DNA of 64,000 bases from Bradyrhizobium xenonodulans (GCF_027594865.1 NZ_CP089391.1:2758501-2822500), one strand, 5' to 3'. Shown: positions 37,138 through 46,798, numbered from the stretch's first letter. Notes: generated by a model from the sequence alone, not told the origin. Translations and numbers: made by a program.

Positions 37138-37791
37138 ATGGCGGATCAAGGCATATCCTTGCGCGAGCTCGATCCGCGCGACCGCTACAAGCTGCTCTGC
37201 GGCGTGGTGGTGCCGCGGCCGATCGCGCTGGTGACGACGCTGGACGAGAACGGGGCGGTCAATGCCGCGCCGTTCAGCTTCTTCAACGTGTTCTCCGAGA
37301 GTCCCGCGCTGATCGTGCTCGGGCTCCAGCACAAGCCGGATCACTCGCCGAAGGACACGACCCGCAATATCCATCGCGACGGCGAGTTCGTCGTTCACAT
37401 GGTCGACGAGGCGCTGTCGGGCGCGATGAACGATTGCGCGGTCGATTTCCCGTCGGGGGACAGTGAGGTCGCGGCGACGGGGCTTGCGACGCTTCCTTCA
37501 ACCGACGTGAAGGTGCCGCGCCTCGCCGCTGCGCCCTTTGCGCTCGAATGCCGCCGCCACGTCGTGCTGAATTTCTCGCCAGATCGGGAGCTCCTGGTCG
37601 GCGAAGTCTTGCGGATTCATGCCCGCGAGGGCCTCGTCGACGAAGCCAACATGTATGTCGATCTCGACGCCTACCGGCCGATCGGCCGCATGTTTGGCAA
37701 TCTCTACACGACGCAGCGGGAGACGTTTGCGCTTGCGCGCGAGAGCCATGCGCAATGGCTCGCGCGCACAAAAGAGCTGAAGGACGCCTAG
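37138..37791 (+). CDS. Flavin reductase-like FMN-binding split-barrel protein
   Basis: This 217-aa protein of the flavin reductase family probably binds FMN. It shows CGVVVPRPIALVTTLDENGAVNAAPFSFFNVFSESPALIVLG (about residues 20-61), then KDTTRNIHRDGEFVVHMV and ECRRHVVLNF. Such proteins either reduce flavin for a partner monooxygenase or act as stand-alone oxidoreductases. The ATG at 37138 has GAGAGG 8 nt upstream; a GTG at 37129 overlaps the previous gene and is possible. Its 3' end overlaps the convergent racemase gene by 4 bp. A flavoprotein monooxygenase-like gene lies downstream at 41715, but pairing is speculative. Confidence 0.82.
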   Translation: MADQGISLRELDPRDRYKLLCGVVVPRPIALVTTLDENGAVNAAPFSFFNVFSESPALIVLGLQHKPDHSPKDTTRNIHRDGEFVVHMVDEALSGAMNDCAVDFPSGDSEVAATGLATLPSTDVKVPRLAAAPFALECRRHVVLNFSPDRELLVGEVLRIHAREGLVDEANMYVDLDAYRPIGRMFGNLYTTQRETFALARESHAQWLARTKELKDA

Positions 37792-38450
37792 TGAGCCGAG
37801 AACCGCACCGTACCCAGCGCCATGGTGACGGCCGCCTGTGTCGGGTCGATCACGGGAATGCCGAGCGCGTCTTCGAGCGGACGGCGGTGCCGTGCCATGC
37901 CGGCGCAGCCCATCACGATGGCGCGCGCACCGTCCTCGTCGCGCAGCGCGCGGCCGATTTCGATCATTTTTGCGAGCGTGCCTTCGCCCGAAGCGGTTTC
38001 AGCAACGCTCATATTGAGCGGCCGCTCGCCGGCGAGGCGTTCGGTCAGTCCCATCTGCCTGAGGTAGCGCATGTGGCGCGGGATCGAGCGCTGCGCGATC
38101 GCGATGACGCCGAACGTCTCGGCGCGGGCCAGCGCCGTCAGCACGCCGCACTCGGCAATGCCGAACACCGGCCGGTCGGTGCCCTCGCGGCAGACCTGAA
38201 GCCCGGGGTCGCTGTAGCAGGCAATCACAAATGCGGCCGAGCTGTTGTCGCGTTCGACCAGCTTTCGCAGCGGCATGGCGACGCCGTCGACGTCGGCCTG
38301 GCTTTCGATGCCGAACGGCCCCTCGGCCAGCGTCTGGCAGACCAGTTCCGGGCCCTCCTCGAAACCGAGCGGCTTCAACGCGTTTTCCAGTCCTTGCGTG
38401 ACCGCGGGGTTGGAGTTCGGATTGATGACGAGAATGCGCGGCCGGGACAT
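37788..38450 (-). CDS. hyuE: Hydantoin racemase (Asp/Glu racemase family)
   Basis: This 220-aa cofactor-independent racemase interconverts D- and L-5-substituted hydantoins. The N-terminal ILVINPNSNPAVTQG, the first catalytic Cys in FVIACYSDPGL, FGIAECG and the second Cys in VMGCAGM are as in HyuA/HyuE racemases of Agrobacterium and Sinorhizobium type. It is the only minus-strand gene in this part of the cluster, divergent from the dihydropyrimidinase (57 bp between starts) and overlapping the flavin reductase gene tail to tail. Racemisation would let a D-specific hydantoinase/carbamoylase pair use both enantiomers. Confidence 0.87.
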   Translation of the reverse strand: MSRPRILVINPNSNPAVTQGLENALKPLGFEEGPELVCQTLAEGPFGIESQADVDGVAMPLRKLVERDNSSAAFVIACYSDPGLQVCREGTDRPVFGIAECGVLTALARAETFGVIAIAQRSIPRHMRYLRQMGLTERLAGERPLNMSVAETASGEGTLAKMIEIGRALRDEDGARAIVMGCAGMARHRRPLEDALGIPVIDPTQAAVTMALGTVRFSAH

Positions 38451-38506
38451 GATGGTCTTCCTGCAAAAGGGCGATCACTTGGCGGCAGGCTATCATGGAG
38501 TGCCTC

Positions 38507-39976
38507 ATGACTGAACCAGTTTACGACCTGATCATTCGCGGCGGCCGAGTCGCCACCATCACCGACGTGTTCGAGGCTGATGTCGCCATCTCCGGCGAGA
38601 CGATCGCCGCCATCGGCAAGGGCCTTTCGTCCGCCAAGCGCGAGATCGACGCGCGCGGCAAGCTGGTGCTGCCCGGCGGCGTCGACAGCCACGCGCATAT
38701 CGAGCAGCTGTCCGCCGCTGGCATCATGAATGCCGACACCTTTGAAAGCGCGACCGTCTCTGCGGCGTTCGGCGGCACCACCACGGTGATCCCGTTCGCG
38801 GCCCAGCATGTCGGCATGAAGCTGCCGCAGGTGGTGGAGGATTATCACGCGCTCGCAAAGAAGGGCGCCGTGATCGATTATGCCTTCCACATGATCATCG
38901 CTGATGCCACCAAAGAGACGGTCGAGGAGCATATTCCGGCGCTGGTGAAGCAGGGCCATGCGTCGATCAAGATCTTCATGACCTATGACCGGCTCAAGGT
39001 CGACGACGAGCCGCTGCTCGATATTCTCCTCGCCGCGCGCCAGTCCGGTGCGATGCTGTGTGCGCATGCGGAGAACCACGGCATCATCGCCTGGATGGTG
39101 AAGCGGCTGCTCGCGCGCGGCTACACGATGCCGAAATACCACGCCGTCAGCCACGCCCGCGTGTCGGAGGCCGAGGCCTTCACCCGGTTGATCGGCATGG
39201 CGGCACTGATCGACCAGCCGATCATGATCTTCCATGTCTCGACCGCCGAAGGCGCCAAGGTGATCCGCGACTCGCGCGGGCAGGGGCTGAAGGTGTTTGC
39301 GGAGACCTGTCCGCAATATCTGTTCCTCACGGCCGCTGACCTCGACAAGCCCGGCGCGGAAGGCGCCAAGTGGATGTGTAGCCCGCCGCCGCGGACGCAT
39401 GCGGACCAGGAGGCGCTGTGGCGGGCGCTGTCGCTCGGCGATCTCCAGACCATCTCGTCGGATCACGCGCCGTATCGCTACGACGAAACCGGCAAGCTGC
39501 GCGCCGGGCCCAACCCGAACTTCAAGCAGGTCGCGAACGGCCTGCCGGGGCTGGAGTTGCGGCTGCCGCTGCTGTTCGACGCAATGGTGTCGAAGGGGCG
39601 TCTGGGCCTGGAGAAATTCGTCGAGCTGACGTCGACCGCGCCGGCAAAAATCTACAATCTGCATCCGCGCAAGGGCTCGATCGCCGTCGGCGCCGATGCC
39701 GATATCGCGATCTGGGATCCCGACCGCGAGACCGTGATCGCCGACGAGATGATGCACGATCTCGCCGGCTACACGCCGTTCGCCGGCCGCAAGCTGAAGG
39801 GCTGGCCGGTGTCGGTGCTGTCGCGCGGCCGCGTCATCATCGACGGCAACAAGTGCCTCGCGCCTGCCGGCAGCGGCAAATTCCTCGCGCGCAGCGGCGG
39901 CGAGGCGGCAAAGCCCACCGGCCGGCTTGTCGCGGACATGGATCCCGAGCGGAACTTTGGAGCAAAACTGCTGTGA
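38507..39976 (+). CDS. hydA: Dihydropyrimidinase / D-hydantoinase family amidohydrolase
   Basis: This 489-aa cyclic amidohydrolase opens dihydropyrimidines or 5-substituted hydantoins to N-carbamoyl acids. The HxH metal motif is GGVDSHAHIEQ, the lysine to be carboxylated is in SIKIFMTYDRLKVDD, and other ligands are in LCAHAENHGI, IFHVSTAEGA and the Asp of SSDHAPY. Ser and Ala in DSHAHIEQ differ from the common DTHTHL. The ATG at 38507 has GGAG 6 nt upstream, better than the ATG at 38495. With the racemase and N-carbamoylase this makes a complete D-hydantoinase route. Confidence 0.9.
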   Translation: MTEPVYDLIIRGGRVATITDVFEADVAISGETIAAIGKGLSSAKREIDARGKLVLPGGVDSHAHIEQLSAAGIMNADTFESATVSAAFGGTTTVIPFAAQHVGMKLPQVVEDYHALAKKGAVIDYAFHMIIADATKETVEEHIPALVKQGHASIKIFMTYDRLKVDDEPLLDILLAARQSGAMLCAHAENHGIIAWMVKRLLARGYTMPKYHAVSHARVSEAEAFTRLIGMAALIDQPIMIFHVSTAEGAKVIRDSRGQGLKVFAETCPQYLFLTAADLDKPGAEGAKWMCSPPPRTHADQEALWRALSLGDLQTISSDHAPYRYDETGKLRAGPNPNFKQVANGLPGLELRLPLLFDAMVSKGRLGLEKFVELTSTAPAKIYNLHPRKGSIAVGADADIAIWDPDRETVIADEMMHDLAGYTPFAGRKLKGWPVSVLSRGRVIIDGNKCLAPAGSGKFLARSGGEAAKPTGRLVADMDPERNFGAKLL

Positions 39977-39992
39977 TGGTGGATCGCGCGCG

Positions 39993-40967
39993 ATGAAGGT
40001 CCTGATCTTCGGCGGCACCGGATTTGTGGGCCTCAATGTTGCAGAGGCGCTGCTCGCGCGCGGCCACGACGTGACGCTGTATGACCGCGCTGAGTTGCCG
40101 CCGGCCGCGCGACGATCGCTTGCCGATTACGGCGCACGGCTCAAGGCCGTGCAGGGCGATGTCACCGACGCAGACGCCATCGACGGCCTCATCGCCGAAG
40201 GCGTTGATGCGATCGTGCTCGGTGCGGCCATCACCGCCGGCGACGAACTCGAGCGTGCCTCGACTGCGCGCGTTCTCGAGATCAACGTCATGGCACAGAT
40301 CCCGATCCTGCTCGCCGCGATCCGCCATGGCGTTCGTCGCGTCGTCAACCTCTCGTCGGCATCGGCCTACGGCGCCGCGGGCGCGCGGGTCGAAATCCTG
40401 GACGAGGAGACGCCCTGCGATCCGGTCTCGTTCTATGCGATCAGCAAGTTCACCTCGGAGCGTTCCGTCGCGCGCCATGCCGAACTCTTCGGCGGCGATT
40501 TCCTGAGCGTGCGGCTGAGCGCGGTGTTCGGTCCGTGGGAGCGCCCCAGTTCGGTGCGCGACACACCGAGCCTTCAGTATCAAATTCTGGCTGCATTCGC
40601 CCGCGGCGAGCCGGCGGTGCTGCCTGAACCGGGCATGAGGGACTGGATTTACGCGCCGGATGCAGCCGAAGCCGTGGCGCTCGTCATCGAAGCCGAGCGG
40701 CCGCGTCACCGGCTCTACAACATCTCCAGCGGCGGGTTGTGGCCTGCGCTGCAATGGGGTGAGGCGTTTGCGGCGTTAAATCCCGGTCTGGAGTGCCGGC
40801 TCGCCGCACCCGGCGAGAAGACTGTCATCAAGCTGCATGGCTCCCATCGCGCGCCGCTGTCGGTGACGCGGATGGCCGACGAGTTCGGCTGGCGCGCGCG
40901 GTTCGGCGGTGCCAAGTCTGCCGCGGCGATGAGCGCCTGGCTGAAGCAGCACAAGGAGTGGATCTGA
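39993..40967 (+). CDS. NAD(P)-dependent epimerase/dehydratase (extended SDR)
   Basis: This 324-aa extended short-chain dehydrogenase has the cofactor motif GGTGFVGLNVAEALLARGHDVTLYDR at the N-terminus, SSASAYGA for the catalytic Ser and YAISK for the Tyr-x3-Lys. RLSAVFGPWERP and a C-terminal variable domain follow, as in NAD-dependent epimerases. The ATG at 39993 follows the dihydropyrimidinase by 16 bp; upstream frame overlap is not family-like. The substrate is unknown. It is probably cotranscribed with the next SDR, 1 bp downstream. Confidence 0.84.
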   Translation: MKVLIFGGTGFVGLNVAEALLARGHDVTLYDRAELPPAARRSLADYGARLKAVQGDVTDADAIDGLIAEGVDAIVLGAAITAGDELERASTARVLEINVMAQIPILLAAIRHGVRRVVNLSSASAYGAAGARVEILDEETPCDPVSFYAISKFTSERSVARHAELFGGDFLSVRLSAVFGPWERPSSVRDTPSLQYQILAAFARGEPAVLPEPGMRDWIYAPDAAEAVALVIEAERPRHRLYNISSGGLWPALQWGEAFAALNPGLECRLAAPGEKTVIKLHGSHRAPLSVTRMADEFGWRARFGGAKSAAAMSAWLKQHKEWI

Positions 40968-40968
40968 G

Positions 40969-41718
40969 ATGCGGCTTCAGGGACGCACGGCCATCATCAC
41001 CGGTGCCGGCTCGGGCATCGGCCGCGCCAGCGCGAAGCTGTTCGCAGAGGAGGGCGCACGTCTCGCTCTGGTCGATCGCGATGCCGCGGGCCTTGAGGAA
41101 ACGCTGAGCCTGACTGGCGAGGCCACGACGCATGTCGGTGACGTCGGCGACGCCGCTTTCGCCGAGACCGTCGTCGGCGATGTCGTGGCGCGCCACGGCC
41201 GGCTGGATATCCTCATGACCGCGGCGGGCTTCTCCTGCGGCGGCACGGTGCTGACGACGAGCCCGGAAGACTGGGACGCGGTGTTCCGCGCCAATGTCGG
41301 CGGCACCTGGCTGTGGGCGCGGGCGGCGGTGCCGCAGATGCAGCGGCAGCAGAAGGGTTCGATTATCACGCTGGCCTCGCAGCTCGCGATCGCCGGCGGC
41401 AAGGGCAACAGCGCCTATATCGCCGCCAAGGGCGCGATCGTCAGCCTGACGCGCACCATGGCGGTGGATTTCGCGACCGACGGCATTCGCGTCAACGCGA
41501 TCGCACCCGGCGCGATCGACACGCCGATGCTTCGCCGCAGCTTTGCCCGTCACGCCAATTCGGACGAGGTGCGTGAGGCCTCCCGCAACCGCCACGCCAT
41601 GAAACGGTTCGGCCAGGCGGAGGAGATCGCGCAGACCGCGCTGCATCTCGCCAGCGATGCGTCTTCGTTCACGACCGGCACCGTGATGGTGGTCGATGGA
41701 GGGTGGCTCGCGGCATGA
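40969..41718 (+). CDS. Short-chain dehydrogenase/reductase
   Basis: This 249-aa classical SDR has the NAD(P) motif TGAGSGIGRASAKLF, the acidic residue in LALVDRDAAG (which suggests NAD+ preference), the Asn-Val-Gly turn in FRANVGGTWLWA, and the catalytic Ser and Tyr-x3-Lys in ITLASQLAIAGGKGNSAYIAAKGAI. PGAIDTPM follows. It lies 1 bp after the epimerase gene and overlaps the next gene (ATGA). Likely role: oxidation of a hydroxy intermediate in the cluster's pathway. Confidence 0.87.
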   Translation: MRLQGRTAIITGAGSGIGRASAKLFAEEGARLALVDRDAAGLEETLSLTGEATTHVGDVGDAAFAETVVGDVVARHGRLDILMTAAGFSCGGTVLTTSPEDWDAVFRANVGGTWLWARAAVPQMQRQQKGSIITLASQLAIAGGKGNSAYIAAKGAIVSLTRTMAVDFATDGIRVNAIAPGAIDTPMLRRSFARHANSDEVREASRNRHAMKRFGQAEEIAQTALHLASDASSFTTGTVMVVDGGWLAA

Positions 41719-43151
41719 GTGACGCGCTGGCACAGCTTGAAGCCGACGTTCGCGCCGATCTCGCCAGGATCGCGCATCCCGGCGCCGCATGGCTCGAACC
41801 CAAGACGGGACCGGACGGCAACGTCGCGCTGGACGTGCTCATCATCGGCGCCGGCCAGTCCGGCATTGCCATCGGTTTTGGTCTGATGCGCTCGCGCGTT
41901 AGCAACTTCCTTCTGATCGACAAGGCCGAAAAGGGGAAGGAGGGCCCCTGGCTCACCTATGCCCGCATGCCGACGCTGCGCAGCCCAAAGGACTATACGG
42001 GGCCGGACCTCGATATCCCGAGCTTGACTTACCAGTCCTGGCACGAGGCCCGCTTCGGCAAGGAGAGCTGGCAACAGCTCAGCCTGATCCTGCGCGAGCA
42101 TTGGGCGGAGTATCTGCTCTGGCTGCGACGGGCGATCGGTCTGCCGGTGGCCAATCGCTGCGAGCTGATGGAGATCGCGCCTGCATCCGATGGCTTGCTC
42201 GCTGCACGCGTGAAGCATGCGGCTGGTGCCGAGACGTTCTACGCTCGCAAGATCGTGCTGGCGACGGGGCAGGAGGGCATGGGTGACTGGATGATCCCCG
42301 AGCCGCTGCGCGATCTGCCGGCGGGCTCGGTCGCAACCGTTGCCGACGATATCGACTTCGAAAGCCTGCGTGGCAAGCGCGTCGCCGTGATCGGCGCCGG
42401 CGCCTCCGCCTTCGACAATGCCGCGACTGCGCTGGAAGCCGGCGCCGCGCACGTGCATCTGCTGTGCCGCCGCGTCCAGATCCAGGTGATCCAGCCCTAT
42501 CGCTGGCTGACCTTTCGCGGCTTCCTGCGCCATCTCAGCGATCTCGACGATGCCTGGCGCTGGCGCTTCATGCGCAAGATCCTTGAAATGCGCGAGGGAT
42601 TTCCGCAAGCGACTTATGACCGCTGTGCGCGTCATGCCAATTTCACATTGCACGAGGGCGCGCCGCTCGAAGCCGTGCGTCAAACCGCTGGCGGCGTCGC
42701 ATTGCAGACGCCGCGTGGCATGGTCATGGCGGATTTCGTCATCTGCGGCACCGGCATCGACATGAAGTTTTCCGGTCGCGGCGAACTCTCAAGATTTGCC
42801 GGCAATATCGCGACCTGGGCCGATCGCTATCAGCCGCCGGAAAACGAGCGCAACGCGCGACTCGGTCGCTTTCCCTATCTCGCCGACGATTACGCCTTCA
42901 CCGAACGCGTGCAGGGAGAGACGCCGTGGATCCAAGACATCCATCTGTTCGCCATCGCCTCGACCATGAGCTTTGGCCCGTCGGGATCGTCGATCAACGC
43001 GATGACGACCGCGGTGCCGAAGCTGGTGAATGGCCTGACGCGCGGCCTGTTTCGCGCCGATGTCGAACGGCACTGGGCCTCGCTTGGCGCCTACGACGTG
43101 CCGCAGGCCGTGGTTGCGCGGCCGGCGCGAACAATGGGGGAGCAGCGATGA
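41715..43151 (+). CDS. Flavin-containing monooxygenase-like NAD(P)/FAD oxidoreductase
   Basis: This 478-aa protein has two dinucleotide-binding motifs: FAD at about residue 39 (VLIIGAGQSGIAIGFGLMRS) and NAD(P)H at about 218 (VAVIGAGASAFDNAATALEAGA). This arrangement fits class B monooxygenases, although no clear FxGxxxHxxxW Baeyer-Villiger fingerprint is seen. Conserved pieces are GPWLTYARMPTLRSPKDYTGPDLDIPSLTYQSW and LATGQEG. The ATG at 41715 overlaps the SDR stop. It ends the cluster before a sigma-54-type promoter and the ABC transporter. It could hydroxylate an amine or ketone intermediate. Confidence 0.8.
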   Translation: MSDALAQLEADVRADLARIAHPGAAWLEPKTGPDGNVALDVLIIGAGQSGIAIGFGLMRSRVSNFLLIDKAEKGKEGPWLTYARMPTLRSPKDYTGPDLDIPSLTYQSWHEARFGKESWQQLSLILREHWAEYLLWLRRAIGLPVANRCELMEIAPASDGLLAARVKHAAGAETFYARKIVLATGQEGMGDWMIPEPLRDLPAGSVATVADDIDFESLRGKRVAVIGAGASAFDNAATALEAGAAHVHLLCRRVQIQVIQPYRWLTFRGFLRHLSDLDDAWRWRFMRKILEMREGFPQATYDRCARHANFTLHEGAPLEAVRQTAGGVALQTPRGMVMADFVICGTGIDMKFSGRGELSRFAGNIATWADRYQPPENERNARLGRFPYLADDYAFTERVQGETPWIQDIHLFAIASTMSFGPSGSSINAMTTAVPKLVNGLTRGLFRADVERHWASLGAYDVPQAVVARPARTMGEQR

Positions 43152-43200
43152 TGATCCATGCGCCGCGGCGACCAAGTGCCCACAGAAGCGTCCCATGGGA

Positions 43201-43217
43201 TTGGCGCGCAAATTGCT
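43201..43217 (+). promoter_or_regulatory. Sigma-54 promoter candidate for the first peptide-type ABC importer
   Basis: TTGGCGCG-CAAA-TTGCT gives the -24 GG (43203-43204) and -12 GC (43215-43216) with the required 10 bp between them. One base differs from the TGGCAC consensus. Transcription would start near 43228, leaving a 43-nt leader with GGGGA before the ATG at 43271. Confidence 0.6.
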
Positions 43218-43270
43218 TCTTTCTCGACCTGCCTTGCCGGCTTTTCCAGTCGAAATCTTGGGGAAAACCA

Positions 43271-44890
43271 ATGCGTTTTGTGTCTTTCAGGCCCGCGGCC
43301 TCTGTCCTCGCAACCACCGCGCTGTTGCTCATCGCCACTGCGCCGTCGCAGGCACAAACCAGGGCGGAGACGTTACGCTATGTGACCGGCTCGGCGGTCA
43401 ACACGCTCGATCCCAACATCCCCGGCTCGACCCGCGAGTCCTTTGCGCTGAGCATGAGCACCTACGACCGGCTGGTGGCGTTCGGCCGCAAGCAGCTCAA
43501 CGGCAAATGGGTGTTCGATCTCGACACGATCACCGGCGAGCTCGCTGAATCCTACGACGTCAGCCCCGATGGCTTGAAGCTCACCTTCCGCCTGCGCAAG
43601 GACGCAAAATTCCAGGACGGCTCGCCTGTCACGGCGGACGACGTGAAGTGGTCGCTCGATCGCTGCGTCACCGCGCCGATCCTCGGCAAGGCGCAGCTGC
43701 TGACGGGCTCGTTGACCTCGGCCGACCAGTTCAAGGTGATCGATCCCCTCACCATCGAGGTGACACTTCCAAAACCCGACAAGCTCGCGCTGCCTAATCT
43801 CGCCACCGTCTACCCGATGATCATCAACTCGAAACTGGCAAAAGAGCACGCGACGACGGATGATCCCTGGGCCACCGCATGGCTGAAGGAGCACACCGCC
43901 GGTAGCGGCGCCTATGTGGTCGAGACCTTCAAGCCCGGCGAGCAGGTGATCCTCAAGCGCGATGAGGCATGGAATCGCGGCACGGCGAACAAACCGGCTT
44001 TCTTCAAGCGCGTGATCATTCAGTCGGTGCCGGAGCCGGCGACCCGCGCCAACCTCGTCGAGCGCGGCGATGCCGACCTCGTCGTCGACCTCCAGGCCAG
44101 CGACGTGCAGTCCTTGGAAGCCAAGGGCAAGCTCAAGGTGATCTCGACGCCGCAATACAACGCGATCACCTACGTCTCGATGAACAACCAGATTCCGCCG
44201 TTCGACAACGTCAATGTGCGCCGCGCCATCGCTTACGCGCTGCCCTATGACGACATGTTCAAGGCCGCTATGTTCGGCCGCGGCGCGCCGCTGTTCGGCG
44301 CAAGCTGGCCTGACGGCAAGCCGCTGAACGGCATCTACCCGTTCCAGCAGCCGGTGAAGCTCGACTTCGACAAGGCGAGGGAATATCTCAAGGCCGCGGG
44401 CCTGCCCGAGGGCTTCTCGACCACCTTCAGCTTCAACGTCGGCCAGTCGTCGACAGCGGAGCCGATGGCTGCGCTGGTGAAGGAATCGCTTGGCAAGATC
44501 GGGATCAAGGTCGACATCCAGAAGCTGCCGGATGCGCAGATGTCGACGCAGATCAACGAGAAGAAGCTGCCGTTCTACACCGAGGGCATCGTCGCCTGGC
44601 TGCCCTCAACCGATTACTTCTACCGCAACTTCTACACCGGCAATCAGCGCTGGAACTACAGCTCGATCAACAATCCGGAACTGGCTGAGATCGCGCAGGG
44701 CGCCCGTTTCGAGCCGGATAAGGCCAAGTACGAGGAGGCCGGCCGCAAGCTCAACGCGATGCATTTCGATCTGATGCCGCAGATCATGCTGTGGCAGCCG
44801 AACCAGGATGCGGTGATGGCGGCGTCGGTCGAGGGCTATACCTACGAGTTCCACCGTCAGATCGACTATCGCGACGTCAGCCGCAAGTGA
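43271..44890 (+). CDS. ABC transporter substrate-binding protein, peptide/opine type (family 5)
   Basis: This 539-aa periplasmic receptor has a Sec signal peptide (residues 1-28, SVLATTALLLIATAPSQAQ). Family 5 motifs follow: ALSMSTYDRLVAFG, ELAESYDVSPDGLKLTFRLRKDAKFQDGSPVTADDVKWSLDR and VNVRRAIAYALPYDDMF. The ATG at 43271 has GGGGA 9 nt upstream; longer frames run back into the monooxygenase gene. It is first in a five-domain importer with the three genes that follow, apparently driven by the sigma-54 promoter. The ligand could be a peptide, opine or the cyclic amide substrate itself. Confidence 0.88.
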   Translation: MRFVSFRPAASVLATTALLLIATAPSQAQTRAETLRYVTGSAVNTLDPNIPGSTRESFALSMSTYDRLVAFGRKQLNGKWVFDLDTITGELAESYDVSPDGLKLTFRLRKDAKFQDGSPVTADDVKWSLDRCVTAPILGKAQLLTGSLTSADQFKVIDPLTIEVTLPKPDKLALPNLATVYPMIINSKLAKEHATTDDPWATAWLKEHTAGSGAYVVETFKPGEQVILKRDEAWNRGTANKPAFFKRVIIQSVPEPATRANLVERGDADLVVDLQASDVQSLEAKGKLKVISTPQYNAITYVSMNNQIPPFDNVNVRRAIAYALPYDDMFKAAMFGRGAPLFGASWPDGKPLNGIYPFQQPVKLDFDKAREYLKAAGLPEGFSTTFSFNVGQSSTAEPMAALVKESLGKIGIKVDIQKLPDAQMSTQINEKKLPFYTEGIVAWLPSTDYFYRNFYTGNQRWNYSSINNPELAEIAQGARFEPDKAKYEEAGRKLNAMHFDLMPQIMLWQPNQDAVMAASVEGYTYEFHRQIDYRDVSRK

Positions 44891-44915
44891 TAGCGTCGAA
44901 CGCGGGGAGCTCTGA

Positions 44916-45953
44916 ATGGTGAAGACCAGTCTTGGTGCAACGATGGTGCGTGCGGGCAGGCGGCTGCTGTCGTCGCTGCCGGCGCTGTTCGGTGTGCTGG
45001 TCTTCACCTTTCTCCTGATGCGCGTCCTGCCCGGCGACCCCGCGGTGTTCTTCGCCTCGGGGCCCAACGCCGGCAAGGAGGAGATCGAGCAGATCCGCAA
45101 GCAGATGGGGCTCGACAGGTCGGTGCCGGAGCAGCTCGTGTTCTATCTCTCCGACATCGGCCGCGGCAATCTCGGCCGCTCCATGATGACGGGGCAGCCG
45201 GTGCTGAAGGATTTGCGCGAACGGCTGCCGGCCTCGCTGGAGCTCACCTTCACCGCGCTCCTGATCGCGCTGATCTTTGCGGTGCCGCTCGGCGTCGTCG
45301 CGGCCTTGAAGCCGGGATCGGTGGTCGATCACGGCGTGCGGCTGTTCTGCGCGCTCGGCGTCTGCGTGCCGACCTTCGTCTCGGGCCTGCTGCTGATCTA
45401 TGTCTTCTACTATATGCTCGGGCTCGCGCCCGATCCCACGGGGCGCATCGACGTCTTCACCTCGCTGCCGCCGTCACGCACCGGATTCCTGTCGATCGAT
45501 TTCCTGCTCGCCGGTGACGTCGAGGGCTGGTGGGCCGCCTGCAGGCAGTTGATCCTTCCGGCGGTGAGCATGGCGTTGTTCGTGATCGCGCCGCTGGCGC
45601 GGATCACGCGGGCCTCGATGCTGGTCTCGCTCGGCAGCGATTTCGTGCGCACCGCGCGCTCGGTCGGATTGTCCTGGCGCAAGGTGGTCGTCACCTATGC
45701 GCTCCGGAACGCGATCCTGCCCGTCATCACCATCGCCGGCATCGTGTTCTCGACCATGCTCGGCGCCAATGTGCTGGTGGAGAAGGTGTTCTCCTGGCCG
45801 GGCGTTGCCTCCTACGCGCTCGATGCGCTGCTGTCCTCCGACTATGCGCCGGTGCAGGGTTTCGTCCTGCTGATGGCCACCCTGTTCGTCCTGGTCAACC
45901 TCGTGGTCGACATCTGCTACGGCATCGCCGATCCCAGGGTGTCGATCGGATGA
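44916..45953 (+). CDS. ABC transporter permease, DppB/OppB type
   Basis: The 345-aa inner-membrane protein has about six TM segments. The N-terminal VLVFTFLLMRVLPGDPAVFFA and the LGRSMMTGQPVLKDLRERLPASLELT segment are typical of DppB, as is the EAA-like loop in ARSVGLSWRKVVVTYALRNAILPVITIAG. A GGGGAG ribosome-binding site precedes the ATG at 44916. Its stop overlaps the DppC-type gene (ATGA). Confidence 0.9.
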   Translation: MVKTSLGATMVRAGRRLLSSLPALFGVLVFTFLLMRVLPGDPAVFFASGPNAGKEEIEQIRKQMGLDRSVPEQLVFYLSDIGRGNLGRSMMTGQPVLKDLRERLPASLELTFTALLIALIFAVPLGVVAALKPGSVVDHGVRLFCALGVCVPTFVSGLLLIYVFYYMLGLAPDPTGRIDVFTSLPPSRTGFLSIDFLLAGDVEGWWAACRQLILPAVSMALFVIAPLARITRASMLVSLGSDFVRTARSVGLSWRKVVVTYALRNAILPVITIAGIVFSTMLGANVLVEKVFSWPGVASYALDALLSSDYAPVQGFVLLMATLFVLVNLVVDICYGIADPRVSIG

Positions 45954-46798
45954 CCAGTGCGACGCTCCGCCATTCGGTCTGGATCCTGCGCGGCAATCCG
46001 CTCACGGCGGTTGCCGCGGCCGGCGTCGCGGTGTTCGTTCTGCTCGCGATCTTCGGGCCGTGGATCGTGCCTTACGATCCCGTGGTCTCTAACGTTTCGG
46101 AGGCCCTGCAGCCGCCAAGCGCGGCGCATCTGGCCGGCACCGACCAGCTCGGACGCGACGTGTTCAGCCGCCTCGTCATCGCGGCGCGGCTTGATCTTGC
46201 CATCGCCGTCTCCGCGGTCGGTATCTCCTTCGTGATCGGCGCGGTCGTCGGGGCGTTCTGCGGCTATGCCGGCGGCAGGCTCGATCGCGGCGTCGGCCGC
46301 TTCGTCGACGTCATGATGGCGTTTCCGCTGTTCGTGCTGGCGATGGCGATGGTCGCCGCGCTCGGCAACCGGATCGAGAACATCGTGATCGCGACCGCGA
46401 TCATCAATCTGCCCTTCTACATCCGCTTCGCGCGGGCCGAGGTGAACGTCCGCCGCAATGTCGGTTGGGTCGAAGCCGCACGCGCCTGCGGCGAGAGCCA
46501 TTTTTCGGTGGTGCTGCGCTTCCTGCTGCCGAACATCCTGCCGGCGATGGCGGTGCAGATCTCGCTCAATCTCGGCTGGGCCATCCTCAATGCTGCCGGC
46601 CTGTCCTTCATCGGCCTCGGCGTCAAGCCGCCGACGCCGGAATGGGGCATCATGGTCGCGGAAGGCGCGCGCTTCATCTCGACCGGGCGCTGGTGGCTGG
46701 TGGCCTTTCCGGGCCTCGCGCTGATGATGGCGGTGTTGTGCTTCAATCTCCTCGGCGACGGGATGCGGGACATTCTCGATCCCCGGATGCGCACATGA
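45950..46798 (+). CDS. ABC transporter permease, DppC/OppC type
   Basis: This 282-aa inner-membrane protein pairs with the preceding DppB-type protein. The DppC features are HLAGTDQLGRDVFSRLVIAARLDL, FVDVMMAFPLFVLAMAMVAALG, the EAA loop VEAARACGESHFSVVLRFLLPNILP and the C-terminal NLLGDGMRDILDPRMRT. It starts within the previous stop codon (ATGA) and its own stop overlaps the ATPase gene. Confidence 0.92.
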   Translation: MTSATLRHSVWILRGNPLTAVAAAGVAVFVLLAIFGPWIVPYDPVVSNVSEALQPPSAAHLAGTDQLGRDVFSRLVIAARLDLAIAVSAVGISFVIGAVVGAFCGYAGGRLDRGVGRFVDVMMAFPLFVLAMAMVAALGNRIENIVIATAIINLPFYIRFARAEVNVRRNVGWVEAARACGESHFSVVLRFLLPNILPAMAVQISLNLGWAILNAAGLSFIGLGVKPPTPEWGIMVAEGARFISTGRWWLVAFPGLALMMAVLCFNLLGDGMRDILDPRMRT